64,000 nt of DNA, taken from the NCBI GenBank assembly GCA_965215225.1, contig OZ244039.1:992001-1056000 (forward strand). Reading direction: 5' to 3'. The DNA comes from G965215225 sp965215225 (GTDB taxonomy: Bacteria; Pseudomonadota; Gammaproteobacteria; CBDBNL01; JAAOII01). Under the pieces are notes generated by a model. That model searched no databases, was not told the origin of the DNA, and worked only from the letters and a program-made list of their open reading frames with translations. Positions 47,681 to 56,798 of the stretch are shown here, in pieces (the first letter of the stretch is position 1; every line of letters begins with the position of its first letter). Both the position numbers and the translations under genes were made by a program.

Positions 47681-48415
47681 GTGCCTATTATCAGCGGTAT
47701 CCGAGCCGCCCTTCCTATAGTGCTTGGTTATATTGGAATTGGATTGGCGGCTGGGTTAATAGCCAGTCAAGCGGGTCTTTCGGTTATCGAGATTGGACTG
47801 GTCTCTTTGCTTGTTTTCGCTGGCTCAGCTCAGTTTGTCTTTGCTCAGCTCTACTTGACTGGTGCCACTACACTGGTGCCGACTGTCTTCTTGCTGAATT
47901 TTCGCCATTTTCTCTACTCTGCTTCTTTTGCTCCCCTAGTTCGTCATCTTCCTTTGTGGCAGCGAATTGCCATAGGGGCACAGCTGACTGACGAGACCTT
48001 TGCCATAGGAAGCGCCTTGCTTAAGGGTCATCCTCTGGCTCATGGTAGCTGGATGATTGCGCTGAATTTCGCTTCCTATACAGCTTGGTTCTTGGGTAAT
48101 CTATCTGGTGCTTTGATAGGCTCCCGCCTTAATAACCTTGATGAGCTTGGCTTGGATTTTGCTCTGCCAGCTATGTTTGCCGCCATATTAATGTTGCTGG
48201 TGATAGGAAGCGACCGTCTCATGGTTGCACTATTAGCGGTATTTGTGGCTGCTAGTCTGACGCTGTTCATAGACCTATGGTTTCCAAGCTCCTTCACCAC
48301 ACTTTTGGTTGCTATGGGCACAGCAACTCTAGCGACTCTACTGTTTGGCATTACGGAAATCGATAGGAAACTGGCGGCTGCCAAGCCGATAGGTATGATA
48401 GACCCAAAGACCTAG
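47681..48415 (+). CDS. azlC: AzlC-family branched-chain amino acid exporter subunit
   Basis: This is a 244-residue membrane protein of the AzlC/YgaZ family, large subunit of a two-component branched-chain amino acid exporter. It begins with GTG and carries the typical SGIRAALPIVLGYIGIGLAAG, LVFAGSAQFVFAQL and LLNFRHFLYSASFAPLVRHL phrases. It is followed 34 bases later by azlD, the obligate partner. Export of valine, leucine or isoleucine is the known role in the family; other substrates are possible. Confidence 0.93.
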   Translation: MPIISGIRAALPIVLGYIGIGLAAGLIASQAGLSVIEIGLVSLLVFAGSAQFVFAQLYLTGATTLVPTVFLLNFRHFLYSASFAPLVRHLPLWQRIAIGAQLTDETFAIGSALLKGHPLAHGSWMIALNFASYTAWFLGNLSGALIGSRLNNLDELGLDFALPAMFAAILMLLVIGSDRLMVALLAVFVAASLTLFIDLWFPSSFTTLLVAMGTATLATLLFGITEIDRKLAAAKPIGMIDPKT

Positions 48416-48449
48416 TGGCAAGATGCGACAAGGGCTTATAGGCTTATAG

Positions 48450-48752
48450 ATGCTTCGGCTGGAAATTCTCACCCTGATAGGATTATGCGCTTTGGTGACT
48501 GTCATCCCGCGTGTCTTGCCGCTTATGCTAATAGGAAGGCTGTCCTTGCCTCCCCTAGTCATAGCCTGGCTTCGCCATATTCCCATTGGTGTTATTACGT
48601 CCTTACTATGTCAAGAGCTCCTATTAGAAGGATTGCATTGGCAAAATGACCGCCTTGTTGCTGGGCTACTCACCCTAGCCATAGCCTTCATTACTCGCAG
48701 CCTCTTGGCAACAGTCATCTTGGGAGTAGCTATATATATGCTATTATTATGA
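48450..48752 (+). CDS. azlD: AzlD-family branched-chain amino acid exporter subunit
   Basis: This is a 100-residue protein with about four hydrophobic helices. LCALVTVIPRVLPLML and LPPLVIAWLRHIPIGVITSLL match the AzlD/YgaH family, including the conserved R-x-LP and P-x-x-V-x-A/S-x-L patterns. It is the small partner of AzlC. Its stop overlaps the helicase start by four bases (ATGA), so the helicase is co-translated with the exporter. Confidence 0.9.
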   Translation: MLRLEILTLIGLCALVTVIPRVLPLMLIGRLSLPPLVIAWLRHIPIGVITSLLCQELLLEGLHWQNDRLVAGLLTLAIAFITRSLLATVILGVAIYMLLL

Positions 48753-50209
48753 CCGTGAAAATAGATACACGAGAATACCATAGGATATTTGAGCGGCTCC
48801 GTCAGGACAAGCAGGTCCTATTAGTATCTGGCAGCGCTGGCACCGGCAAGACCACTCTTATCGAATATTTGGCAACGGAAGAAGCAAGGAGGCAGCTTCC
48901 TTTTGCTCGCTATATGGCGGTTCTGGCCCCTACTGGCACGGCGGCGCTGCGTGTCGGTGGGACTACCATCCACTCCTTCTTTCAGTTTCCGCCTCAATCC
49001 TTTGACTATGTGAAACAGAGATTTGCCGGCAATGAAAGAATTAACCCAATTGAGACCAAGAAGAATCTGTTTGACGAGTTGCAATTACTCGTCATTGACG
49101 AAATTTCCATGGTAAGAGCCGACCTAATGGATGCGATGGATGCTGCTATGAAGGCAAATAAAGGAGAGTTCAATCAGCCTTTTGGTGGCGTTAAGCTGTT
49201 GCTAGTTGGAGACCTGTTTCAACTCCAACCAGTAATCACTAAACGGGATGATGAGTTCTTGCGCGATCGTTATCCAGATGCCAGGGCAATGTTCTTTTTT
49301 GATTCCAATGTGGTTAAAGAAATGCTGGCGCGCCAGCGATTTGATTTTGTTGAACTCACTGTGCCCCATAGGTTCCATTCCGCTGAGATGCCCCATAGCC
49401 CTTTTGCTGAAATCCTCAACCGCATTCGCGCCGGTAGCATTACTGACCTTAATAAACTCAATAACTATCTATGCAATTCATCTCATTGTGATAGGTTGGT
49501 AGAAGAGGGTGCAGTAATCCTAGCCAGTCGGCGCACCACTGTGGATAGGCATAATCAGCAGAAGCTGGCTGAGTTGAAGAAGAAGGAATATATTCTTCAA
49601 GGCATAGCTGAGGGCAAGTGTGCCGACTATAAAGATGACCGCTTGCCAGCCCCAAAGAACCTAGTCATCAAAGAGGGAGCTCAGGTCATATTCATTCGTA
49701 ATGATATGCATGGCTCGCGTTGGCATAATGGCAGCCTGGCAAAGGTAAGCAAAATTTCAACAGACCCTGACAAGATAGAAGTCAAGCTACTCAGTGATGA
49801 TAAGAAAGTGGAGGTGGAACGAGAAGAGTGGGAGATGATAGATTATGTCTATGATAAGAATCGTAAGGAGATAGTCGCTGAGGTGGTAGGCTCCTATAAG
49901 CAGTTTCCTTTAATATTGGCTTGGGCGCTTACCATTCATAAGGCACAAGGACAAACCCTTGATCGCGTAGTCTTGAATATGGAAGGAGGCGCTTTTAGTG
50001 CTGGTCAAGCCTATGTGGCGCTCAGCCGTTGCCGTCAAGGCAAGCATCTTGGTTTAAAGCGTCCTCTCTTCCCGCGAGACATCATCTGTCATGATTGTGT
50101 CCGCGATTTCTATGAGCAGCTGGGAGGCTTAGAGAAACAGAAACCGCAAAAATTACGGAAACAAGAAGAGCAGCAAGAATCAAACAAACAAGAACAACAA
50201 GAGAACTAA
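48749..50209 (+). CDS. Pif1/RecD-like superfamily 1 DNA helicase
   Basis: This is a 486-residue ATP-dependent helicase of the SF1B type. The Walker A motif is VSGSAGTGKTTLIEYL, followed by APTGTAALRVGGTTIHSFF (motif Ia), VIDEISMVRADLMDAM (motif II), LLVGDLFQLQPV (motif III) and at the C-terminus TIHKAQGQTLDRVVL with YVALSRCRQGKHLGL (motifs V and VI). That combination is characteristic of Pif1-like helicases, which unwind 5' to 3'. The last 25 residues are Gln/Glu/Lys-rich (QEEQQESNKQEQQEN). The start overlaps azlD. Roles in G-quadruplex or replication fork processing are known for relatives, not shown here. Confidence 0.9.
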   Translation: MTVKIDTREYHRIFERLRQDKQVLLVSGSAGTGKTTLIEYLATEEARRQLPFARYMAVLAPTGTAALRVGGTTIHSFFQFPPQSFDYVKQRFAGNERINPIETKKNLFDELQLLVIDEISMVRADLMDAMDAAMKANKGEFNQPFGGVKLLLVGDLFQLQPVITKRDDEFLRDRYPDARAMFFFDSNVVKEMLARQRFDFVELTVPHRFHSAEMPHSPFAEILNRIRAGSITDLNKLNNYLCNSSHCDRLVEEGAVILASRRTTVDRHNQQKLAELKKKEYILQGIAEGKCADYKDDRLPAPKNLVIKEGAQVIFIRNDMHGSRWHNGSLAKVSKISTDPDKIEVKLLSDDKKVEVEREEWEMIDYVYDKNRKEIVAEVVGSYKQFPLILAWALTIHKAQGQTLDRVVLNMEGGAFSAGQAYVALSRCRQGKHLGLKRPLFPRDIICHDCVRDFYEQLGGLEKQKPQKLRKQEEQQESNKQEQQEN

Positions 50210-50231
50210 AGAGTTCTTCTTGCAAATCCTA

Positions 50232-52301
50232 TCAAACCCTGCTGTAGATATCCTTGTTTTGAAACCACCTCCTGATGAGCTGATTCTGCTTGTCAGCTGG
50301 CATGGTCAGTAGCTGGGTGATGAGTGGCTGGATATGTTTAATGACTTGGCCATGTCTAGCAATATCGGCAAATCTCCATTGCAATCCGCCGCTTTGACGA
50401 ATGCCTAAGAGCTCGCCACCGCCTCGCAGCTCCAAGTCTTTGTCTGCTATCTCAAAACCGTTTGGACAGTCGCGCATGAAGCTGAGTCGCTGCTCCGCTA
50501 TTTCTGATATGGGGGGATTGAATAGCAAAAAGCAATAGCTCTCTTTTCCCCCTCGTCCCACTCGCCCGCGTAGCTGGTGCAGCTGTGCCAGCCCTAATCT
50601 CTCAGCATTCTCTATCACCATAAAATTTGCTTGAGGCACATCTATGCCCACCTCTATCACAGTGGTGGCTACTAGCAGCTGAATCTTGCCATCCTTAAAT
50701 TCTCTCATCCTCAGCTGCTTTTCTTCTGTTTTCAAGCGACCGTGAATCAAGCCAATCTCTGCTTGCGGCAGCATCTTTTGTAACTCCTCTGCTATATTCT
50801 CGGCGGCAGCTGCCGCTAGATGTTCCGACTCTTCAATTAAGACACAGACCCAATAGACCTGAGCTCCCTGTTGTATCTGACGATCAATTCTCTCGACCAG
50901 CTCCTTTCTTCTCCTATTATTAAGAAGCAGGGTCTGACAAGGGATTCTGCCTGGTGGCATTTGGCGAATGGAGGAGATATCCATATTAGCGAAAATGGTT
51001 TGCATGAGGGTGCGCGGTATGGGAGTTGCGGTCATCATTAGCTGATGAGGGGCTAGATGGCTAGACTTGTCTTGGAGCCGTTTTCTCTGTTTGACCCCAA
51101 AGCGATGTTGTTCATCTATGATAATAAGAGCCAAGCGTTGAAACTGAACCTTCTCTTGAAAAAGGGCGTGGGTTCCTATGGCGAGGTCTGTCTGTCCGCT
51201 GGCGATGAGCTGGCTGTTTTTTCTTTTCTCTGGCGCCGACATCTTGCCAAGCAGTGGAGTGACCTCATAACCTAAGGGCAGTAACCATTGGGTAAATTGA
51301 GTCAGATGTTGTTCGGCAAGGATCTCAGTGGGTGCCATAAGGGCTACCTGATAGTCGGCCGCCATGGCTTGAAGGGCGGCGAAGGCCGCCACTAGAGTCT
51401 TGCCACAGCCGACATCCCCCTGTAATAACCTCACCATTTGGTGATTGTTGTTTAGGTCGGCAGCTATTTCATTAATGCAATCCTTTTGAGCCTGAGTTGG
51501 GGTGAAGGGAAGCTGTTGGCGTAAAGCCTTCCATTCATTAGGACAAGAGGCCAGCCGATATGCCAGTTGCTTATTGCTGTGCTGTTTCTCTCTCACTAAT
51601 GCTAAGCTATAGGCGCAAAGCTCTTCCAGTGCCAATCTTGCTTGGGCTGGATGAGTGCCTTCAATTAGTCCTTGAGTTCCAACCGGTGGGTTGTGAATTA
51701 ATTCCAGCGCCTCTAACAAGGAGATACTAAGCAGTTGGTCTAGCTCAGTGCTCTTCACTGAGCTTGGCAATAGGTTTTCCACTCCCTCGACCCTTGCCTT
51801 TTCTAATGCCAGCTCAATTATCTTCCTCATCCTTAGTTGACTGATGCCTTCGGTTAAAGGATAGACTGGGGTGAGATAGTCCACTAAGGGAGGGGGATTG
51901 GCAGGATTGATGAAAGAACATTCAGGGTGAAAGAATTCCATCCCTTGAGTTCCTAACCGAGGGGTGCCATAACAGCGTAACGATTGACCAGGGCGAAAGG
52001 CCTGCTTCATTGGCGCGGTGAAATAGAAAAAGCGAACATAGGCGCCGCCACTCTTGTCCTTAATATAGAGTTGTAGGCTGCGTTTACGTCTGTATAAGAC
52101 GGAACTATCCATGATAGTTCCTTCTATTAGCACATCCTTATCGGGCAATAGATCTCTGATAGGAGTCAGTCTAGTTCGATCTTGATACTTATAGGGAAAG
52201 TGAAACAGCAGATCGGCTATGCGGTAGATGCCTAATTGAGCCAGACGATTAGCAGTTGCCTGTTTAATTCCTTTGAGATGGCTAACGGCTGGGTTGTCCA
52301 T
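50232..52301 (-). CDS. recG: ATP-dependent DNA helicase RecG
   Basis: RecG reverses stalled replication forks and branch-migrates recombination intermediates. The protein has 689 residues, normal for the family. The N-terminal wedge domain includes FHFPYKYQDRT. The helicase part has QGDVGCGKTLVAAFAAL (Walker A), IIDEQHRFGVKQR (DEQH box), MTATPIPRTLMQT, VATTVIEVGIDVPQA and QLRGRVGRGGKESYCFLL. It is on the minus strand, ten bases after the end of the YhhQ-type transporter gene, and convergent with the Pif1-like helicase gene. Confidence 0.97.
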   Translation of the reverse strand: MDNPAVSHLKGIKQATANRLAQLGIYRIADLLFHFPYKYQDRTRLTPIRDLLPDKDVLIEGTIMDSSVLYRRKRSLQLYIKDKSGGAYVRFFYFTAPMKQAFRPGQSLRCYGTPRLGTQGMEFFHPECSFINPANPPPLVDYLTPVYPLTEGISQLRMRKIIELALEKARVEGVENLLPSSVKSTELDQLLSISLLEALELIHNPPVGTQGLIEGTHPAQARLALEELCAYSLALVREKQHSNKQLAYRLASCPNEWKALRQQLPFTPTQAQKDCINEIAADLNNNHQMVRLLQGDVGCGKTLVAAFAALQAMAADYQVALMAPTEILAEQHLTQFTQWLLPLGYEVTPLLGKMSAPEKRKNSQLIASGQTDLAIGTHALFQEKVQFQRLALIIIDEQHRFGVKQRKRLQDKSSHLAPHQLMMTATPIPRTLMQTIFANMDISSIRQMPPGRIPCQTLLLNNRRRKELVERIDRQIQQGAQVYWVCVLIEESEHLAAAAAENIAEELQKMLPQAEIGLIHGRLKTEEKQLRMREFKDGKIQLLVATTVIEVGIDVPQANFMVIENAERLGLAQLHQLRGRVGRGGKESYCFLLFNPPISEIAEQRLSFMRDCPNGFEIADKDLELRGGGELLGIRQSGGLQWRFADIARHGQVIKHIQPLITQLLTMPADKQNQLIRRWFQNKDIYSRV

Positions 52302-52311
52302 AATCAGACCC

Positions 52312-52824
52312 TTAGGCGGGTTTCAATAGGCTAAGGGAGAAGAGGCGATAGATGGGTAATACAAACAAGACAGTAACCAGCTTGACCATTAGGTCACCAA
52401 GGGCAAGAGTCATCCAAGGTAGACCGGTCATCACAAAGGCAAGACTAAAGAACATAAAGGAATCCACTATAGAGGCAAGAGAGGATGAGATGGCTGGCGC
52501 CTGCCACCATTTTCTTTCCCTGAGGCGGTCAAAAATATAGACATTGAGTAGCTGAATAACTAAAAAAGTGATGACCGAAGCGGTTGCTATACGCGGGGTG
52601 CTAAATAGGTAAGAGAGAATCATCCCAAAGACAAATCCTATTAAGACTATCCTATAGGCAAAGGCGGCTCCTTTGATGCGATTACAAATATCTACTACTA
52701 GGAGAGTAAATGGATAGGAAAAGGCGCCATAGGTAACCCACTGGTTTATTGGATACTGCACCAGCACATTGGATATGGCAAGCACTATTGCCAAGGCAGT
52801 GGAGCCAAGAACCAGCTCCCTCAT
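52312..52824 (-). CDS. VUT/YhhQ-family queuosine precursor transporter
   Basis: This is a 170-residue membrane protein with about six hydrophobic helices. The phrases FTLLVVDICNRIKGAAFA (usual T-F-L-V-x-D, then G), STPRIATASVITFLVIQLLNVYIFDRLR and APAISSSLASIVDSFMFFSLAF are family-like. E. coli YhhQ takes up 7-cyano-7-deazaguanine or related queuosine precursors, and that role is assumed here. Its start is close to the stop of the aspartate aminotransferase gene, so the three minus-strand genes up to recG look like one operon. Confidence 0.87.
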   Translation of the reverse strand: MRELVLGSTALAIVLAISNVLVQYPINQWVTYGAFSYPFTLLVVDICNRIKGAAFAYRIVLIGFVFGMILSYLFSTPRIATASVITFLVIQLLNVYIFDRLRERKWWQAPAISSSLASIVDSFMFFSLAFVMTGLPWMTLALGDLMVKLVTVLFVLPIYRLFSLSLLKPA

Positions 52825-52826
52825 TG

Positions 52827-54008
52827 TCAGGCGAAGAGCCGTTGAAGTCGATTGGCGGCTTCTTTGAGATTTTCCTCACTGGTGGCATAGGACAGACGGA
52901 TGTAGCCAGGGGCGCCAAATGCTGTGCCAGCTACCATTGCAACCTCGGCTTTTTCCAAAATATAGGAGGCAAGTTCTAGGTCGTCCTTGACTTCCGCTAC
53001 TCTGCTGATTAACCCAGTTACCTCAGGGAAAAGGTAGAAGGTGCCATCGGCAGGCAAGCAGTCTATCCCATCAATAGCCGAAAGGGCTTCAAACATCAGG
53101 TCGTGGCGGCGATGAAATGCCTCTATCATAACCCCTAGCTGAGTCTGGTCGCCCCTCAAGGCTGCCTCAGCAGCATACTGGGAGGTAGAGGTTGGATTGG
53201 AGGTGCTTTGCGATTGTAGCTTCTTCATTTCCTTGATAATGCTTACTGGTCCAGCAGCATAGCCTATCCTTAGTCCAGTCATCGCATAGCATTTGGATAC
53301 CCCATTGATGACAATGGTGCGATCATATAGTTCGGGGCACACATTGAGCAGATTATAAAAAGTCTTTTCCCAGAGGGTGTGCTCATAGATATCATCACTG
53401 GCAATGAGAACCTGGGGATGTTTCTTTAGCACCTCAGCAAGCTCTTCCAGTTCGGTCTTGTCATAGCACTTACCCGTGGGATTAGAAGGACTATTAAAGA
53501 ACAGAAGACGGGTATTGGGGTTGATGGCTTCTTCCAACTGAGCTGGGGTGATCTTGAAGTTATGCTCCCGAGTCGCCAGCACATAGCTGGGCGTAGCTTG
53601 GGCTACTTTTACTATATCTGGATAGGATACCCAATAGGGAGCGGGAATGATGGCTTCATCTCCTTCTTCCAGCACAGCCAGTGCCAGGTTGAAAAGGGAT
53701 TGCTTGGCTCCAACACTAACCAGAATTTGTTCTGGCTTATAGTCCAGCTGATTGTCTTGCTTGAACTTCTCAATCACTGCTTCCTTAAGAGATGGAATAC
53801 CATCTACCTGAGTATAGTGAGTCTGATTGTCCTTGACCGAATCAATGAGCGCCTTCTTAGCCGCTTCAGGCGCGGGGAAATCTGGTTCGCCCGCGCTGAG
53901 GCTGATGACATTTCTGCCAGCTGCTCTCATGGCGGCTGCCTGAGCCGATACCGCAAGGGTAGGAGAGGCTTTAATGCTTTGCGCTCGCTTAGTAATTTTT
54001 ATATTCAT
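52827..54008 (-). CDS. Aspartate aminotransferase (class I/II PLP enzyme)
   Basis: This is a 393-residue aminotransferase when started at the ATG at 54008 (MNIKITKRAQSIKASPTL). The frame extends 39 codons further upstream, but that stretch is AT-rich and not family-like. Motifs are VISLSAGEPDFPAPE, SVGAKQSLFNLALAVL, NSPSNPTGKCY and NGVSKCYAMTGLRIGYAAGP with the PLP lysine. This is the subgroup Ib type of AspAT, which interconverts aspartate/2-oxoglutarate and sometimes prephenate. The stop is two bases from the transporter start. Confidence 0.94.
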   Translation of the reverse strand: MNIKITKRAQSIKASPTLAVSAQAAAMRAAGRNVISLSAGEPDFPAPEAAKKALIDSVKDNQTHYTQVDGIPSLKEAVIEKFKQDNQLDYKPEQILVSVGAKQSLFNLALAVLEEGDEAIIPAPYWVSYPDIVKVAQATPSYVLATREHNFKITPAQLEEAINPNTRLLFFNSPSNPTGKCYDKTELEELAEVLKKHPQVLIASDDIYEHTLWEKTFYNLLNVCPELYDRTIVINGVSKCYAMTGLRIGYAAGPVSIIKEMKKLQSQSTSNPTSTSQYAAEAALRGDQTQLGVMIEAFHRRHDLMFEALSAIDGIDCLPADGTFYLFPEVTGLISRVAEVKDDLELASYILEKAEVAMVAGTAFGAPGYIRLSYATSEENLKEAANRLQRLFA

Positions 54009-54241
54009 AATTCCTATATTATCAGAGATAAGATTGTTTTTTTGATTATAAGAATGATTTATCTCTTTGGTAGTCATTTTTATTATAATGACCAAAAATA
54101 ATAAAGTCGAATGCATAGCTTTCATGTTGGTTCTAATCTATTTGGACCAAAACTTCTATTTAGTAGTTTATTTTCGCTTCTCTATTTGGCAAGACCTTTA
54201 TAATAGGAAGACTTTTGCTTTATAATGATTTAGCTATCCAA

Positions 54242-54790
54242 ATGAATAAGTATATTACTGCCGCAGAAAAGGCATTGTTTCGTAACCAACTGAAGAACCT
54301 CAGGCTGCCGGTTTCTTCAACCAGCTCGGCTTCCCTAGAAGGACTGGAAAGAGCGGAAAGACTAGAGGGACCAGGAATACCAGGAAGACTAGGAAGACTA
54401 GAAGCCCCTTCATTAGCAATAACGGGAGTCATTCCCCTAGTGGAGCCGGAGGAGGAAATCTTTTATAAAGCCAGTGGGGTGAAGGACAAGGAGCTCAAAA
54501 GGCTGGGGAGGACTAGATTAGCAATAGAAGAGTCATTGGATCTCCATGGCTGCACCTTAATAGAGGCAAGGAAAGAGCTGGTTGATTTTTTGCTAGGCGC
54601 ATTTGATAAGAGAATTCAGTTGGTTCATATCATTCATGGTAAGAACAAGAAAGGGGGCAGTGCAATCTTAAAGAGCAGGGTAATTAGCTGGATGAAACAG
54701 CTGTCCTGGGTCTTGGCTTTCCGTTCTGCTCGCCAAGAAGACGGCGGCACAGGGGCTCTCTATGTTCTATTGAAGAAGGCAGACTATTGA
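54242..54790 (+). CDS. Smr-domain (MutS2 C-terminal-like) protein
   Basis: This is a 182-residue protein from the ATG at 54242; the earlier TTG at 54215 adds nine residues with no support. A polar N-terminal half contains a short repeated stretch (GIPGRLGRLE). The C-terminal Smr domain is recognised from ESLDLHGCTLIEARKEL (LDLHG), LVHIIHGKNKKGGSAILK (HGKG equivalent) and GGTGALYVLLK. Smr domains are associated with endonuclease activity and DNA or RNA metabolism. It lies upstream of recA, 20 bases before it. Confidence 0.87.
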   Translation: MNKYITAAEKALFRNQLKNLRLPVSSTSSASLEGLERAERLEGPGIPGRLGRLEAPSLAITGVIPLVEPEEEIFYKASGVKDKELKRLGRTRLAIEESLDLHGCTLIEARKELVDFLLGAFDKRIQLVHIIHGKNKKGGSAILKSRVISWMKQLSWVLAFRSARQEDGGTGALYVLLKKADY

Positions 54791-54810
54791 TTTATTAATC
54801 CAATTATTCT

Positions 54811-55833
54811 ATGGAGAAAAAAATGGAAGAAGCAAAAGAAAAAGCCTTGCAGGCTGCTATGGCACAAATAGAGAAGCAATTTGGCAAGGGTTCGGTGATG
54901 AGGATGGGTCAGCAAGAGGAAACAGCCCAGCTACCGGTCATCTCTACTGGTTCGCTTGGTTTGGATATAGCCTTAGGCATAGGCGGGCTACCTCGCGGTC
55001 GTATAGTAGAGATATATGGCCCCGAGTCTTCTGGCAAGACCACCCTGGCATTACAGGTGGCAGCCGAATGCCATAAGAATGGCGGTAGTGCTGCCTTTAT
55101 TGATGCTGAGCATGCTCTGGATACTGGCTATGCAGAAAAGCTGGGGGTGAAGGTAGATGAACTCATTGTCTCTCAGCCGGATACTGGCGAGCAGGCATTG
55201 GAGATTTGCGATATGCTGGTCCGCTCTGGTGGGGTGGATCTGGTAGTGGTTGATTCGGTTGCTGCCCTTACCCCGCGCGCCGAGATTGAAGGAGACATGG
55301 GAGATGCGCATATGGGCTTACAGGCTCGCCTGATGAGTCAGGCCCTGCGTAAGATTACTGGCAATATCAAGCGCTCCAATACTCTGGTTATTTTCATCAA
55401 TCAGATAAGAATGAAAATCGGGGTCATGTTTGGCAACCCTGAGACCACTAGTGGCGGAAACGCCTTGAAGTTTTACGCTTCAGTCAGGTTGGATATCCGC
55501 CGCACTGGCGCTATCAAGGAAGGCGATGTCATAAAGGGCAACTCTACTCGGGTCAAGGTAGTTAAAAATAAAGTAGCGCCTCCTTTTCGGCAAGCAGAGT
55601 TTGATATCATCTATGGTCGGGGAATAAATAGACTGGGCGAGATCATAGACATAGGAGTTCAGCAGGGCATAGTGGATAAGGCAGGGGCTTGGTATAGCTA
55701 TAAGGGAACTAAGATAGGACAAGGAAAGATAAGCGCCTGTGCCTATTTAACCGACAATCAAAACATAGCCCAAGAAATAGAAGGGGCAGTTCGCTCCTCA
55801 CTCAAACCCCAACCAGTTGAGGCGGCTGATTAG
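54811..55833 (+). CDS. recA: Recombinase RecA
   Basis: RecA binds single-stranded DNA, drives strand exchange and triggers the SOS response. It has 340 residues, at the short end of the usual range. The family start (KALQAAMAQIEKQFGKGSVMRMG), Walker A GPESSGKTTLAL, Walker B LVVVDSVAALTP and loop L2 NQIRMKIGVMFGNPETTSGG are all present. No LexA box was found just upstream. The C-terminus ends PVEAAD, and that last coding segment with its stop is the seed of the long repeat array that follows. Confidence 0.98.
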   Translation: MEKKMEEAKEKALQAAMAQIEKQFGKGSVMRMGQQEETAQLPVISTGSLGLDIALGIGGLPRGRIVEIYGPESSGKTTLALQVAAECHKNGGSAAFIDAEHALDTGYAEKLGVKVDELIVSQPDTGEQALEICDMLVRSGGVDLVVVDSVAALTPRAEIEGDMGDAHMGLQARLMSQALRKITGNIKRSNTLVIFINQIRMKIGVMFGNPETTSGGNALKFYASVRLDIRRTGAIKEGDVIKGNSTRVKVVKNKVAPPFRQAEFDIIYGRGINRLGEIIDIGVQQGIVDKAGAWYSYKGTKIGQGKISACAYLTDNQNIAQEIEGAVRSSLKPQPVEAAD

Positions 55834-56782
55834 GGTTGATTAGGGCTGATTGGTTGAGGCGGCTGATTAAGGTTGATTAGGGCTGACTAGAGCTGATTGG
55901 TTGAGGCGGCTGATTAGGGCTGATTAGGGCTGATTGGTTGAGGCAGCTGATTAATGCTGACTAGGGCTGATTGGTTGAGGCGGCTGATTAGGGCTGATTA
56001 GGGCTGATTGGTTGAGGCAGCTGATTAATGCTGACTAGGGCTGATTGGTTGAGGCGGCTGATTAGGGTTGATTAGGGTTGATTAGGGCTGATTAGGGCTG
56101 ATTGATTGAATGCTGACTAGGGCTGATTGGTTGAGGCAGCTGATTAAGGTTGATTAGGGCTGATTGATTGAATGCTGATTAGGCTGATTGGTTGAGGCAG
56201 CTGATTGGGGCTGACTAGGGCTGATTGGTTGAGGCAACTGATTAGGGCTGATTGGTTGAGGCAGCTGATTAGGGCTGATTGGTTGAGGCAGCTGATTAAG
56301 GCTGACTAGGGCTGATTGGTTGAGGCAGCTGATTAGGGCTGATTGGTTGAGGCAGCTGATTAAGGCTGACTAGGGCTGATTGGTTGAGGCGGCTGATTAA
56401 GGCTGATTAGGGCTGATTAGGGCTGATTGGTTGAGGCAGCTGATTAAGGCTGACTAGGGCTGATTGGTTGAGGCGGCTGATTAATGCTGATTAAGGCTGA
56501 TTGGTTGGGGCAGTTGATTAGGGCTGATTGGTTGAGGCGGCTGATTAATGCTGATTAAGGCTGATTGGTTGAGGCAGCTGATTAGGGCTGATTGGTTGAG
56601 GCAGCTGACTAGGGCTGATTGGTTGAGGCGGCTGATTAGGGCTGATTGATTGAATGCTGATTAGGCTGATTGGTTGAGGCAGCTGATTGGGGCTGACTAG
56701 GGCTGATTGGTTGAGGCGGTTGAATAAGGTTGATTAGGGCTGGTTGGTTGAAGCGGCTGATTAAGGCTGATTAGGACTTTCG
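55834..56782. repeat. About 950-bp array seeded by the recA 3' end
   Basis: The space between recA and recX is filled by degenerate tandem copies of two modules: GCTGATTGGTTGAGGCGGCT and GATTAGG/GATTAAG. The recA gene ends CCAGTTGAGGCGGCTGATTAG, which is nearly the same module, so the array appears to be amplified from the gene end. Units vary (GCGGCT/GCAGCT, TTAATGCTGAC/TTAGGGCTGAT). I estimate more than 25 copies of the short module. TAG, TAA and TGA stops occur throughout on the plus strand. No start-containing reading frame is seen. Confidence 0.92.
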
Positions 56783-56798
56783 TTATTAGGATGGTGAA

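Noticed and set aside
54009..54125. Upstream 39-codon extension of the aspartate aminotransferase
   Set aside because: The stretch is AT-rich and unlike the family. The ATG at 54008 gives the normal N-terminus.
55834..56782. CRISPR-like or coding repeat after recA
   Set aside because: No unique spacers and stops in the plus frames. The modules match the recA gene end and alternate in irregular order, so it is a minisatellite type of array.
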